Source: Salipiger profundus (GTDB taxonomy: Bacteria > Pseudomonadota > Alphaproteobacteria > Rhodobacterales > Rhodobacteraceae). From it: 64,000 nt of DNA. A program made the position numbers and the translations under genes. The stretch is taken from positions 1,629,501 to 1,693,500 of the forward strand of contig NZ_CP014796.1 of the NCBI RefSeq assembly GCF_001969385.1, given 5' to 3'. Below, in pieces: positions 17,545-26,859 of the stretch. Each line of letters starts with the position of its first letter. The first letter of the stretch is position 1. The notes under the pieces are model-generated. The model was not told where the DNA came from. It did no database searches and worked only from the letters and a program-made list of their open reading frames with translations.

Positions 17545-19002
17545 ATGGCTTATGACATTCAACCGCGCGCCAGCCACTACGTGGCCGGCGAATACATCGA
17601 CGATGCCGCGGGTGCCGAGATCCCGGTGATCTACGCTGCCACCGGCGAGCGCGTCGCGACCCTGCACGCCGCGACCCCGGCCATCGTGGAGCGCGCCCTT
17701 GCCGCCGCCGAGACGGCGCAGGCGGAATGGGCCACGTGGAGCCCGCGCGAGCGTGGCCGCGTGCTGACCCGTGCCGCCCAGATCATGCGCGAGCGCAACC
17801 ACGACCTGTCGGTGCTCGAGACCTACGACACCGGCAAGCCGCTGCAGGAGACGCTGGTGGCCGACGCCACCTCGGGTTCGGACGCGCTCGAGTATTTCGG
17901 TGGCATCGCTGCCGGGCTCACCGGCGAGCACATCCCGCTGGGCGAGGACTGGGTCTATACCATCCGCGAGCCGCTCGGCGTCTGCGTCGGCATCGGCGCA
18001 TGGAACTATCCCACCCAGATCGCCTGCTGGAAGGCGGCCCCGGCGCTCGCCTGCGGCAACGCGATGGTGTTCAAGCCCTCCGAGACCACGCCGCTCTGTG
18101 CGCTGAAGGTGGCCGAGATCCTGACCGAGGCCGGCGCGCCCGCCGGGCTCTTCAACGTGGTCCAGGGCATGGGCGAGGTCGGCGCTTCGCTGGTGACCGA
18201 TCCGCGCGTGGCCAAGGTCTCGCTCACCGGCTCGGTGCCTACCGGCCGCAAGGTCTATGCGGCGGCGGCCGACGGCATGAAGCACGTCACCATGGAGCTC
18301 GGCGGCAAGTCCCCGATGCTGGTGTTCGACGATGCCGACATCGAGAACGCCGTCGGCGGCGCGATCCTCGGCAACTTCTACTCCAGCGGGCAGATCTGCT
18401 CGAACGGCACCCGCGTCTTCGTGCAGAAAGGCATCAAGGAAGCCTTCCTCGCGCGGTTGGCCGAGCGCCTGAAGGGCGCGGTGATCGGCGACCCGCTGGA
18501 CGAGACTACCAGCTTCGGCCCGATGGTCTCCGAGACGCAGATGACCATCGTGCAGGGCTTCATCGAGAAGGGCATAGCCGAGGGCGCGCGCCTCGTCACA
18601 GGCGGCAAGCGCATCGACCGCGACGGCTGGTATCTCGAGCCGACGGTCTTTGCCGATGTCACCGACGACATGACCATCGCGCGCGAGGAGATCTTCGGCC
18701 CGGTGATGAGCGTGCTCGACTTCGACACCGAGGAAGAGGGGATCGCCCGCGCCAACGCCACCGAATACGGGCTGTCCGCCGGCGTGTTCACGAAGGACCT
18801 CGCACGCGGGCACCGGGTGATCGGCAAGCTGCGCGCCGGAAGCTGCTTCATCAACTCCTACAACGACGCGCCGGTCGAGGCACCGTTCGGAGGGGTGAAG
18901 ATGTCGGGCGTCGGCCGCGAGAACTCCAAGGCCGCGATCGAGCACTGGAGCCAGATGAAATCCGTCTACGTCCGCATGGGCGATGTGGAGGCACCCTTCT
19001 GA
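17545..19002 (+). CDS. betB: Betaine aldehyde dehydrogenase BetB
   Basis: 485-residue NAD(P)+-dependent aldehyde dehydrogenase that oxidises betaine aldehyde to glycine betaine. Seen: the cofactor-site segment [13 protein letters not shown], the catalytic Glu motif MELGGKSP, and the catalytic Cys region [14 protein letters not shown], all typical of BetB. The ATG at 17545 has AAGGA in front and the family-typical N-terminus; the frame runs upstream into betC without meaning. The stop overlaps the betA start. Confidence 0.96.
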   Translation: MAYDIQPRASHYVAGEYIDDAAGAEIPVIYAATGERVATLHAATPAIVERALAAAETAQAEWATWSPRERGRVLTRAAQIMRERNHDLSVLETYDTGKPLQETLVADATSGSDALEYFGGIAAGLTGEHIPLGEDWVYTIREPLGVCVGIGAWNYPTQIACWKAAPALACGNAMVFKPSETTPLCALKVAEILTEAGAPAGLFNVVQGMGEVGASLVTDPRVAKVSLTGSVPTGRKVYAAAADGMKHVTMELGGKSPMLVFDDADIENAVGGAILGNFYSSGQICSNGTRVFVQKGIKEAFLARLAERLKGAVIGDPLDETTSFGPMVSETQMTIVQGFIEKGIAEGARLVTGGKRIDRDGWYLEPTVFADVTDDMTIAREEIFGPVMSVLDFDTEEEGIARANATEYGLSAGVFTKDLARGHRVIGKLRAGSCFINSYNDAPVEAPFGGVKMSGVGRENSKAAIEHWSQMKSVYVRMGDVEAPF

Positions 19003-20660
19003 TGCAAGCCGAATACGTCATCGTCGGGGCGGGCAGCGCCGGCTGTGCCATGGCCTGGCGGCTGGCCGAGGCGGGCAAGCGCGTGCTGGTGATCGAGCAC
19101 GGCGGCAGCGATGCCGGCCCGCTGATCCAGATGCCCGGGGCGCTCAGCTACCCGATGAACATGAAGCGCTACGACTGGGGCTATGTCTCCGAGCCCGAGC
19201 CGCATCTCGGCGGGCGCCAGCTGGCGACCCCGCGCGGCAAGGTGCTGGGCGGGTCGTCCTCGATCAACGGCATGATCTACGTGCGCGGCCACGCCCGCGA
19301 CTTCGACCACTGGCGTGACCAGGGCGCGACCGGCTGGGGCTACGCCGACGTGGCGCCCTACTTCCAGCGTCAGGAGAACTGGCACGACGGCGGCCATGGC
19401 GGCGATCCGGACCTGCGCGGCACCGACGGGCCGCTGCACGTCAGCCGCGGGGCCCGCGCGAACCCGCTCACGCAGGCCTTCGTCGAGGCCGGCCGGCAGG
19501 CCGGCTACCCGGTGACCGACGATTACAACGGCCACCAGCAGGAAGGCTTCGGTCCCTACGACATGACCGTCTGGAAGGGCGAGCGCTGGTCGGCGGCCCG
19601 GGCCTATCTGCGCCCGGCCCTGAAGCGCGAGAACTGCGACCTCGTGCGGGCGCTGGCGCGTCGCGTGGTGATCGAGGACGGCCGCGCCGTGGGCGTCGAG
19701 ATCGAGCGCGGCGGCAAGGTCGAGGTGATCCGCGCCGAGGCCGAGGTGATCCTCGCCGCCTCGTCGCTGAACTCGCCCAAGCTGCTGATGCTGTCGGGCA
19801 TCGGCCCGGCGGCGCATCTCGCCGAGCACGGCATCGAGGTCGTCGCCGACCGGCCGGGCGTGGGCCAGAACCTGCAGGATCACCTCGAGCTCTACATCCA
19901 GGCGGCGGCAAGCCGGCCGGTGAGCCTCTTCAAGTACTGGAACCTGCTGGGCAAGGCCTATGTCGGGGCGCGCTGGCTGTTCACGAAGTCGGGGCCGGGC
20001 GCGTCGAACCAGTTCGAGAGCGCGGGCTTCATCCGTTCGGAGGCGGGCGTCGACTACCCGGACATCCAGTATCACTTCCTGCCGATCGCGGTGCGCTACG
20101 ACGGGCAGGTCGCGGCCGAGGGCCATGGCTTCCAGGCCCACGTCGGGCCGATGCGCAGCCCCTCGCGCGGCGAGGTCACGCTGCGGTCGTCCGATCCGAA
20201 GGACGCGCCGCGCATCCTGTTCAACTACATGGCGCACGAGAAGGACTGGTCGGATTTCCGCAAGTGCATCCGGCTCACCCGCGAGATCTTCGCGCAGGAG
20301 GCGTTCCGCCCCTACTACAAGCACGAGATCCAGCCGGGCGCCGACTGCCAGAGCGACGACGAGCTCGACGACTTCATCCGCCAGCACGTGGAGAGCGCCT
20401 ATCATCCCTGCGGCACCGCCCGCATGGGCCGGGCCGACGACCCGATGGCCGTGGTCGACCCCGAGACCCGGGTGATCGGGGTCGAGGGGCTGCGGCTTGC
20501 CGACAGCTCGATCTTTCCGCGCATCACAAACGGCAACCTCAACGCACCGTCGATCATGGTGGGCGAGAAGGCGTCGGACCACATCCTCGGCAAGGCGCCG
20601 CTGCCGCCGAGCAACGTGGCGCCCTGGATCAACCCCGACTGGGAGATCTCGCAGCGCTGA
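19002..20660 (+). CDS. betA: Choline dehydrogenase BetA (GMC flavoprotein)
   Basis: 552-residue FAD-dependent GMC oxidoreductase that oxidises choline to betaine aldehyde, usually membrane-associated and donating electrons to the respiratory chain. The N-terminal Rossmann motif [15 protein letters not shown], the GMC signature [18 protein letters not shown] and the C-terminal catalytic His segment [10 protein letters not shown] are all present. It starts within the betB stop (TGATG). Last gene of the operon, followed by a classic terminator. Confidence 0.96.
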   Translation: MQAEYVIVGAGSAGCAMAWRLAEAGKRVLVIEHGGSDAGPLIQMPGALSYPMNMKRYDWGYVSEPEPHLGGRQLATPRGKVLGGSSSINGMIYVRGHARDFDHWRDQGATGWGYADVAPYFQRQENWHDGGHGGDPDLRGTDGPLHVSRGARANPLTQAFVEAGRQAGYPVTDDYNGHQQEGFGPYDMTVWKGERWSAARAYLRPALKRENCDLVRALARRVVIEDGRAVGVEIERGGKVEVIRAEAEVILAASSLNSPKLLMLSGIGPAAHLAEHGIEVVADRPGVGQNLQDHLELYIQAAASRPVSLFKYWNLLGKAYVGARWLFTKSGPGASNQFESAGFIRSEAGVDYPDIQYHFLPIAVRYDGQVAAEGHGFQAHVGPMRSPSRGEVTLRSSDPKDAPRILFNYMAHEKDWSDFRKCIRLTREIFAQEAFRPYYKHEIQPGADCQSDDELDDFIRQHVESAYHPCGTARMGRADDPMAVVDPETRVIGVEGLRLADSSIFPRITNGNLNAPSIMVGEKASDHILGKAPLPPSNVAPWINPDWEISQR

Positions 20661-20686
20661 CTGTTCCTGCATCACGAGACCGGAAC

Positions 20687-20715
20687 ACGCCGGGGCCGCA
20701 GCGCCCCGGCGTTTT
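20687..20715 (+). terminator. Rho-independent terminator of betICBA
   Basis: Ten-base perfect arms (20687-20696, 20703-20712) followed by TTTTC, 26 bases after the betA stop. Confidence 0.85.
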
Positions 20716-20792
20716 CGTGTCCGGTGCCCCGCTGGCAGCTTCGGGCGCGCCGCGTTATGGACTGGGGGCGCCCATCCCAAGGAGCCCGCCGC

Positions 20793-22091
20793 ATGGATCT
20801 TTTCGACGCCTCTTCCTCGGGCCGCCGCCGCCCGCTCGCCGACGTGCTGCGCCCGGAAACGCTTGACGACGTGATCGGGCAGGGGGCGCTCGTGGCCCCG
20901 AACTCGCTGCTGCGCCGTCGCATCGCGGCGGATGCGCTGGGCAGCCTGTTGCTCTACGGCCCGCCGGGGATCGGCAAGACCTCGATCGCGCGCGCCGTGG
21001 GCAACATGCTGGGCAAGGAGTTCCGGGTGCTGCACGCGGCGGGCGTTCGGGTCTCGGACATCCGCAAGATCGCCGACGAGGCGCGCATCCGCCCGGTGCT
21101 GATGTTCGTGGACGAGGTGCACCGGCTGTCCGCCACGCAGGCCGACGACCTGCTGACCATCTGCGAGGACGGCACCACCGACTTCATCGGCGCCACCACC
21201 GAGAACCCCTATCATGCCATTCCCAAGGCGCTGATCTCGCGTTCGCAGGTGCTCAAGCTCGAGCCCCTCTCGATCGACGACATGGAAGAGGTGATCCGCC
21301 GCGGGCTCGCGCATCTTGCCGCGAACGGCATCGAGGTGACGCTTGCGCCCGAGCAGCTGCGGCTCATCGCCGGCCGGTCGGGCGGCGACGCGCGGCGCGC
21401 CCTGACGACGCTGGAAAGCCTTGCGGTCGGGCATGGTGACGGGCCGGTCGAGATCACCGAGGCGATGATCGAGGAAGTCTACGCGGCCGCCCCCGTGAAT
21501 TTCGACCGCACCGGGGACCAGCACTACGATGTCACCTCGGCCTTCGTGAAATCCATGCGCGGCTCGGATCCGGACGCCACGCTGCACTGGCTGGCGGTGC
21601 TCATCCATGCCGGTGAAGACCCGCGCTACATCGCGCGCCGCATCATGATCCACGCCTCCGAGGACGTGGGCCTTGCAGACAACACCGCGCTGCAGACGGC
21701 GGTCGCGGCGGCGCAGGCGGTCGAGATGATCGGCTACCCGGAGGCGCAGATCATCCTTTCCCACGCAGCGCTGCACGTCGCCCGCGCGCCCAAGTCGACC
21801 TCGGCCTGCGCCGGGATCGGTGCGGCGCTCTCCTACGTGCAGAGCGCGCCGCAGATGAGCGTGCCGCTGCACCTGCGCGATGCGCATTACGCCGGCGCCG
21901 CGAAGCTCGGGCACAAGGGCTACCGGCTGCCGCACAACGATCCGCGCGGCTGGGTCGATCAGGAATATGCCACCGGCATCGTGCGGGGGCAGTTCTACCA
22001 GAGCGACGCCCGCGAGGCGCCGACCTTCGAGAAGCGCGCCGACGAGCACTGGGCGCGCGTCACGGGGCGGATGCCGCCGCGCCGGTTCTGA
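20793..22091 (+). CDS. rarA: Replication-associated recombination protein RarA (MgsA)
   Basis: 432-residue AAA+ ATPase of the RarA/Mgs1/WRNIP1 family that acts at stalled replication forks. Walker A is GPPGIGKTSIA, Walker B MFVDEVHR, the sensor motif is GATTENPYHAIPKALISR, and the C-terminal tetramerisation part includes SMRGSDPDATLHWLAVLIHA. ATG chosen at 20793 with AAGGAG upstream, giving the usual MDLFDAS start. A stand-alone housekeeping gene, convergent with the MYG1-family gene. Confidence 0.96.
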   Translation: MDLFDASSSGRRRPLADVLRPETLDDVIGQGALVAPNSLLRRRIAADALGSLLLYGPPGIGKTSIARAVGNMLGKEFRVLHAAGVRVSDIRKIADEARIRPVLMFVDEVHRLSATQADDLLTICEDGTTDFIGATTENPYHAIPKALISRSQVLKLEPLSIDDMEEVIRRGLAHLAANGIEVTLAPEQLRLIAGRSGGDARRALTTLESLAVGHGDGPVEITEAMIEEVYAAAPVNFDRTGDQHYDVTSAFVKSMRGSDPDATLHWLAVLIHAGEDPRYIARRIMIHASEDVGLADNTALQTAVAAAQAVEMIGYPEAQIILSHAALHVARAPKSTSACAGIGAALSYVQSAPQMSVPLHLRDAHYAGAAKLGHKGYRLPHNDPRGWVDQEYATGIVRGQFYQSDAREAPTFEKRADEHWARVTGRMPPRRF

Positions 22092-22106
22092 CGCGGCGGC
22101 AGGACG

Positions 22107-23075
22107 TCAGGCCGCGCCCGGAGTGTCCTCGGCAGAGGCCGCTTCGGCCTGCTGGCGCAGCGCGTTCTCGACGGCAAGCTCGGCCATGCGCATGATCGCC
22201 TCGCGGCTGTTCGCGGCGGCGATGAACAGGCCCTTGTGGCAGAACTTCGCGCCGGGCACGCCCGAGGCCTCCTCGAGCGCCTCGCCCGACAGCCCGCCCC
22301 ATTCGGCGGGAAGGTCGGCGCGCTGCTCGTAGCCCTCGTCGGACAGGCGGATGCCGCCCAGCGTCCAGTCGTCGCCGCCACGCGGGGTGACGACGAAAAG
22401 CAGGTGGTCGGCCTCGGCCTTGTCGATGCCCGATCGGAACGGCATTCCGCGCGGCAGCTCGAGGATGCGGCCCTCTCCGGCATCGGCGATGGCCTGCGCG
22501 ACAAGCCCCTCGGCCCGGCGCTTGGCGGCGCTGCGGGCAACGCGCGCATCGACGAACTGGCGGGCGATCTCGACCGCGGCGCGGAAGGCGCGGATCTCGC
22601 CCTCGGGGTCGTCGTCGTCGAACACCGGCTTGAGCGTCTCGATCAGCCCCGGCAGCGTCAGCGCCGACAGCGGGCCCGCCTCGGACAGGCTCACGGTGCC
22701 GTTGTCGACCTGGTCAACCGGCAGCACGAAGGTCTTCTCGAAGGAGGCGTGCAGCTTGTCGAGATGCTCTTCGGGCACGCCGCTGGCACGCAGGTAGTCG
22801 TGGCCGAAGTGCAGCCAGACCAGACCGAACGAGCTGTAGGGCGTGCCGTCCTCGCGCTGCGGCGCTTCGCGCTGGTGGTGGTCGTAGACGTGCGCCTCGG
22901 GGTCGTAGGTGCCGCCGACGTCGTAGATGACGCGGTCCTCGGCCGGCGCGAGCCACTCGGGCGCGCGGGTGCGCACGACCTCGGCCTCGGGGAAGAGGCG
23001 GGTGAGGATGACCGTCGAGAGGACTTCATCGGCGTGGAAGCCGCCGGAATGCGTGACGAGATAGCTGGGAGACAT
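22107..23075 (-). CDS. MYG1-family (DHH-like) putative metal-dependent hydrolase
   Basis: 322-residue protein of the UPF0160/MYG1 family. Diagnostic segments are VTHSGGFHADEVLS, YDVGGTYDPE and VYDHHQRE, followed by a second domain ending near GAKFCHKGLFI. The eukaryotic homologue is reported as an exonuclease acting on RNA; bacterial function is not settled. I chose the ATG at 23075; a GTG 33 bases earlier overlaps the only good AGGAGG. It lies downstream of the dehydrogenase/cytochrome pair on the same strand but after a 105-base gap. Confidence 0.85.
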   Translation of the reverse strand: MSPSYLVTHSGGFHADEVLSTVILTRLFPEAEVVRTRAPEWLAPAEDRVIYDVGGTYDPEAHVYDHHQREAPQREDGTPYSSFGLVWLHFGHDYLRASGVPEEHLDKLHASFEKTFVLPVDQVDNGTVSLSEAGPLSALTLPGLIETLKPVFDDDDPEGEIRAFRAAVEIARQFVDARVARSAAKRRAEGLVAQAIADAGEGRILELPRGMPFRSGIDKAEADHLLFVVTPRGGDDWTLGGIRLSDEGYEQRADLPAEWGGLSGEALEEASGVPGAKFCHKGLFIAAANSREAIMRMAELAVENALRQQAEAASAEDTPGAA

Positions 23076-23141
23076 GGAGATGCGCCGTTTCCTGGGAGAA
23101 TTTCGCACCTCCTAGGCTGCCGGGGCAGGGGGGATCAAGGG

Positions 23142-23165
23142 GGCGCGCCTCTCGGGACGCGCGCC
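23142..23165 (-). terminator. GC-rich stem after the cytochrome c gene
   Basis: Seven-base perfect arms GGCGCGC/GCGCGCC with a ten-base loop, 15 bases beyond the cytochrome stop on the minus strand. It lacks a T tract, so termination is uncertain. Confidence 0.35.
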
Positions 23166-23180
23166 TCCCGGCGTCGTGGA

Positions 23181-23759
23181 TCACTCGGGCCCTTCGACCT
23201 CGAGGGTGACGGCCGCATACCAGTCGGCCACGGCGCGGATCGCCTCGTCGGTCATCTCGGCGGCGATCTCGGTCATGATCGGATGCTTGCGCTTGCCGCT
23301 TCTGAACGCCTTGAGCTGGGTGTCGATGTAGATGTTGACCTCGCCCGCGAGGTTCGGAGCGTCGAGCGCCTGCGAGATGCCCGTGGCGCCGTGGCAGGAG
23401 ACGCAGGCCTCGGGCGCGTCGCTTTCGTTGACGCCTTCGGGCAGCGTGGCCGATGCCGTATGTGCCGCGTACCACGCGGCGACATCCGAGATCTGCTGCG
23501 CGGTCAGGCCGGCGGCCACGACCGACATCATCTCGTGCTCGCGCGCACCGCTCTTGAAGGCCATCAGCTGCGCCTCGAGATACGCCTCGGGCTCGCCGCC
23601 GATGTTGGGCGCGATGGGGATCTGCGCGATCCCGTCGAGCCCGTGGCAGGTGCGGCACATGTTGGCGACCTTGCGCCCGGCGGCGGGGTCGTCCGCCGCC
23701 GCCGGGGTGGCCCCGGCGAGCATCAGCCCGCCGAGGATGGTGAGTGCCGCGCGCCTCAT
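23181..23759 (-). CDS. Di-haem cytochrome c (cytochrome c4-like)
   Basis: 192-residue exported protein with a signal sequence (cleaved near PAAADD) and two similar cytochrome c domains: C35-x2-C38-H39 (CRTCHG) and C119-x2-C122-H123 (CVSCHG). Distal Met candidates lie in the repeated motifs EHEMMSV and KHPIMTE, matching each domain. The start overlaps the end of the sugar-dehydrogenase-like gene by four bases, so it is the probable electron acceptor of that periplasmic enzyme. Confidence 0.92.
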   Translation of the reverse strand: MRRAALTILGGLMLAGATPAAADDPAAGRKVANMCRTCHGLDGIAQIPIAPNIGGEPEAYLEAQLMAFKSGAREHEMMSVVAAGLTAQQISDVAAWYAAHTASATLPEGVNESDAPEACVSCHGATGISQALDAPNLAGEVNIYIDTQLKAFRSGKRKHPIMTEIAAEMTDEAIRAVADWYAAVTLEVEGPE

Positions 23760-25024
23760 TCGGACGCGGGCGCCGGGTTGTAGGCGATCCGCCAGATCGC
23801 CCCTGCGAAGTCGTCGGACACCAGCATGGAGCCGTCCTTGAGGAAGGCGATGTCCATCGGCCGGCCCCGGTATTCGCCGGTCTCCTCGTTGAGCCAGCCG
23901 TCGGCGAAGACCTCGGTCCCGGCGGCGTTGCCCTCTTCGTCGAGCGCGGTGAACATCACCCGCGCGCCGATCGGCGTAGTGCGGTTCCACGAGCCGTGCT
24001 GCGCCGAGAAGATCCCGCCCTGGTACTTCTCGGGGAAGGACGAGCCCTCGTAGAAGCGCATTCCGAGATCGGCGGCATGTGCCTGCATCTCGACCTGCGG
24101 TTCGGTGAACGACACGCCCTCGGGGCGCGGCACGTTCTTGTAGTCGGGGATCTCCACCCGGCCGTTGGTCCACGGGAAGCCGAAGTGCTGCCCGGCCTCG
24201 GTCTGGCGGTTCAGCTCGCCCGGCGGGATGTCGTCGCCCATGCCGTCGACCTGGTTGTCGGTGAACCACAGGTCGCCGTTCGCCGGGTTGAAGTCATGCC
24301 CGACCGAGTTGCGGATGCCGCGTGTGTAGACCTCGCGACCGGTGCCGTCGGTGTTCATCCGGATGATGCCGCCAATGCCGGTCTTGTCGTACATCTCGAC
24401 CTTGTCCTTGGGCTGCACGTTGTGCGGCTGGCCGAGCGAGACGTAGAGCTTGCCGTCGGGCCCGATACGGCAGACCCGCGCGGTGTGGTTGAAGCTCTCT
24501 TCCTCGGCCGGGATCAACTCGCCCTTGGGCACCACCACGCCGACCGCCGGGTCCGGTCCCTCGAAGAAGAACTCGGCCGCCGGGAAGGTCAACACGCGGT
24601 TGCGCTCGGCGATGTAGAGGAAGCCGTCAGGCGAGAAGCAGGGGCCGTTGGGCACGTCGAAGGTGATCGAGGGTGCGAAGTCGAAGACCTCGTCGGCGAC
24701 GCGGTCGCGGTCACGGTCGACCACCGACCAGACCTTGTCCTTGCGGGTGCCGACGAAGGTCACGGTGCCCTGCGGTGCCACCGCCATCGAGCGCGCGTCG
24801 GGCACCACGGCGTAGAGGCTGACCTCGAAGCCGTCGGGGACGTTGATGTGCTCGAGGATCGCCTTCAGCGACTCGGCGCGCTCGCCCTCCTGGTCGATGT
24901 TGGTGAAGGTCGCGTCGGTGCGCTGCATGTTGGACAGCTTGTCCATGTTGTCCTGCGCGAGCACCGGCGTCGCGCAGATCGTTCCGAGCATCAGGCTCGC
25001 AATCAGCTTTCGGGTCTTCATCAT
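23756..25024 (-). CDS. PQQ-dependent sugar/sorbosone dehydrogenase-family protein
   Basis: 422-residue periplasmic beta-propeller enzyme of the soluble glucose/sorbosone dehydrogenase family. Signal sequence cleaved near PVLAQD. Propeller-type stretches include GPCFSPDGFLYIAERNR, RIGPDGKLYVSLGQPHNV, NSVGHDFNPANGDLWFTDNQ and SWNRTTPIGARV. These proteins usually oxidise sugars or aldehydes with PQQ and pass electrons to a c-type cytochrome, here the overlapping downstream gene. The real substrate is not evident. A strong GGAGGAGAG precedes the start. An AT-rich region with a palindrome lies upstream. Confidence 0.86.
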   Translation of the reverse strand: MMKTRKLIASLMLGTICATPVLAQDNMDKLSNMQRTDATFTNIDQEGERAESLKAILEHINVPDGFEVSLYAVVPDARSMAVAPQGTVTFVGTRKDKVWSVVDRDRDRVADEVFDFAPSITFDVPNGPCFSPDGFLYIAERNRVLTFPAAEFFFEGPDPAVGVVVPKGELIPAEEESFNHTARVCRIGPDGKLYVSLGQPHNVQPKDKVEMYDKTGIGGIIRMNTDGTGREVYTRGIRNSVGHDFNPANGDLWFTDNQVDGMGDDIPPGELNRQTEAGQHFGFPWTNGRVEIPDYKNVPRPEGVSFTEPQVEMQAHAADLGMRFYEGSSFPEKYQGGIFSAQHGSWNRTTPIGARVMFTALDEEGNAAGTEVFADGWLNEETGEYRGRPMDIAFLKDGSMLVSDDFAGAIWRIAYNPAPASE

Positions 25025-25130
25025 CTCTCCTCCCTAATAGGTCCCGGCCTGCGTATTGTTGTCGCATTGTCCGGCGGCCATATGCGGAGAGTTCAAGACC
25101 GCGTGTGTCGTGTCAATTGATTCGATATGC

Positions 25131-25146
25131 ATACATTGGGATGTAT
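25131..25146. promoter_or_regulatory. Perfect palindrome ATACAT-TGGG-ATGTAT
   Basis: Six-base arms around TGGG, about 107 bases upstream of the PQQ dehydrogenase start in an AT-rich context. Likely a repressor or activator site (a GntR-type protein would fit), but no regulator gene is adjacent. Confidence 0.4.
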
Positions 25147-25468
25147 CGGTATTTCTTCTATATGCCGAAGCGGGTCGGGGATGCGCGAGGAAACGCTTGA
25201 AACCCAGTTTGAGGTGCGGGATTTACTCTGCTTATCAAGTTTTTGATGTGAGTCTGGAGCGATTTGTCCGGTAGCCGTGTCGGCGCGATCGGAAATTAAC
25301 TTGAGAATTATCGCGGCGGAAATTCAGGAATTCGGCGCAGAATAAAATCGGCGCCTCTCCTGTAATAGAGGGCGATTTCGGTGGATATGAGGCCCGAGAA
25401 TTAAGGGCCGAAATATTTCCGCTGATCCGTGCGCTTTTCCGGGTTTGCGACGGGATGCGGATGGCGCA

Positions 25469-25490
25469 GGCCCCCGCCGGAGCGGGGGCC
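25469..25490 (-). terminator. GC-rich hairpin after dctM
   Basis: Perfect nine-base arms GGCCCCCGC/GCGGGGGCC with a CGGA loop, 12 bases beyond the dctM stop on the minus strand. There is no T run, so it may act with Rho or as a 3' stabiliser. Confidence 0.5.
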
Positions 25491-25501
25491 CGTTTCACGT
25501 T

Positions 25502-26857
25502 TCAGCCGTAGATCAGCCGCGGCAGCCAGGTGATGATCTCGGGAAAGACCATGCAGAGCACGAGGCCCACGATCTGCAGCGCGAGGAACGGCAGGGCCGA
25601 CTTGAAGATGTCGGTCATCGGGATCTCCGGCGGCGCCACCCCCCGCAGGTAGAAGAGCGCGTAGCCGAAGGGTGGCGACAGGAAGCTCATCTGCATGTTC
25701 ACGAGGTAGAGCACCCCGAACCACAGCACGAGATCCTCGGGACTCGACAGTCCGAAGGCCGCAGCCCCCAGCGCCTTGATGATCGGCACGAAGATCGGCA
25801 CGCAGAGCAGCAGGATGCCCACCCAGTCGAGGAACATGCCCAGGATCACCAGCAGGATCTGCATCAGGATCAGGATGCCCCACGGTCCGAGCCCGGTCGC
25901 CGCCAGTGCGTCCTGCACGAACTGCTGCCCGCCCTCTAGCACGTAGAGACCGACGAAGATCGTGGCGCCGAACATGATCCAGATGACCATGGCCGAGGCC
26001 TTGAGCGTCGTGGTGCAGGCCTCGCGGACCGTCGGCCAGTCGAGCTTGCGGTGAATGGCGGCCACTATGAAGGCGCCGAAGGTGCCGATGCCGGCGGCCT
26101 CCACCGGCGTCGCGACACCGGAGAAGATGATGCCCAGTACCACCACGACCAGCGTGATCGGGGCGGCCATCTTGCCGACGAGCTGCAGTTTCTCGCGATG
26201 CGAAATCCGCTCCTCGACCGGGATCGCCGGCCCAAGCGACGGGTTGATGTAGCAGCGCATGGTCACGTAGAGGATGTACATCCCCGACAGCAGCAGGCCC
26301 GGGATGACCGCGCCGATGAACAGCTCGCCCACCGATTGCTCGGCCACCACCGCGTAGATGATGGCAAGGATCGACGGCGGGATCAGGATCCCGAGCGTGC
26401 CACCGGCCATGATCGAGCCCATCGCGATCTTGGGGTCATAATGCCGCTTCAGCATCGCCGGCAGCGCGATGATGCCCATCGTCACCACCGCCGCGCCGAT
26501 GACGCCGACCATCGCGGCAAGGATCGTCGAGGCGATGATCGTGGCCGAGGCCAGCCCGCCCTTCACCCCGCCGAGGACCTTGTAGATCACGTCGAACATG
26601 TCGTTGATGATCCCCGCCCTCTCGAGCATCGCCGCCATGAAGATGAACAGCGGGATGGCCGAGAGCTGGTAGTTCGTCATCAGCGGAAAGATCCGGCTGG
26701 GCACGATGTTGAGCGCGCGGGCGTCGCCCAGCACGAAGAGGAACACGCAGGCAAGACCGCCGGTGACGAAAGCGAGCGGCAGGCCCGCCATCAGCAGCGC
26801 CAGCAGCGAGCCGAACATGATGAGCGTCAGCCACTCGATTCCGATGTCGATACCCAT
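25502..26857 (-). CDS. TRAP transporter large permease (DctM)
   Basis: 451-residue multi-spanning protein of the DctM family, the ion-coupled translocation subunit of TRAP transporters. Hydrophobic helices run through the whole protein; family-like segments are YQLSAIPLFIFMAAMLERAG, GAAVVTMGIIALPAML and the conserved GGTLGILIPPSI. It follows the fused small permease after two bases and forms the last gene of the dctP-dctQ-dctM operon. The substrate is set by DctP. Confidence 0.94.
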   Translation of the reverse strand: MGIDIGIEWLTLIMFGSLLALLMAGLPLAFVTGGLACVFLFVLGDARALNIVPSRIFPLMTNYQLSAIPLFIFMAAMLERAGIINDMFDVIYKVLGGVKGGLASATIIASTILAAMVGVIGAAVVTMGIIALPAMLKRHYDPKIAMGSIMAGGTLGILIPPSILAIIYAVVAEQSVGELFIGAVIPGLLLSGMYILYVTMRCYINPSLGPAIPVEERISHREKLQLVGKMAAPITLVVVVLGIIFSGVATPVEAAGIGTFGAFIVAAIHRKLDWPTVREACTTTLKASAMVIWIMFGATIFVGLYVLEGGQQFVQDALAATGLGPWGILILMQILLVILGMFLDWVGILLLCVPIFVPIIKALGAAAFGLSSPEDLVLWFGVLYLVNMQMSFLSPPFGYALFYLRGVAPPEIPMTDIFKSALPFLALQIVGLVLCMVFPEIITWLPRLIYG

Positions 26858-26859
26858 GC

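Larger units (their letters stand above)
25025..25501. promoter_or_regulatory. AT-rich intergenic region upstream of the PQQ dehydrogenase
   Basis: 477 bases, visibly less GC-rich than the surroundings, between the TRAP transporter 3' end and the dehydrogenase start. It contains a perfect ATACAT/ATGTAT repeat (25131-25146), an imperfect stem near 25345-25382 whose minus-strand 3' side reads GATTTTATTC, and a GC-rich hairpin after dctM. No credible gene was seen. Confidence 0.5.

Noticed and set aside
23073..23108. GTG at 23106-23108 as the start of the MYG1-family gene
   Set aside because: It overlaps the AGGAGG it would need, and the family N-terminus fits the ATG at 23075.
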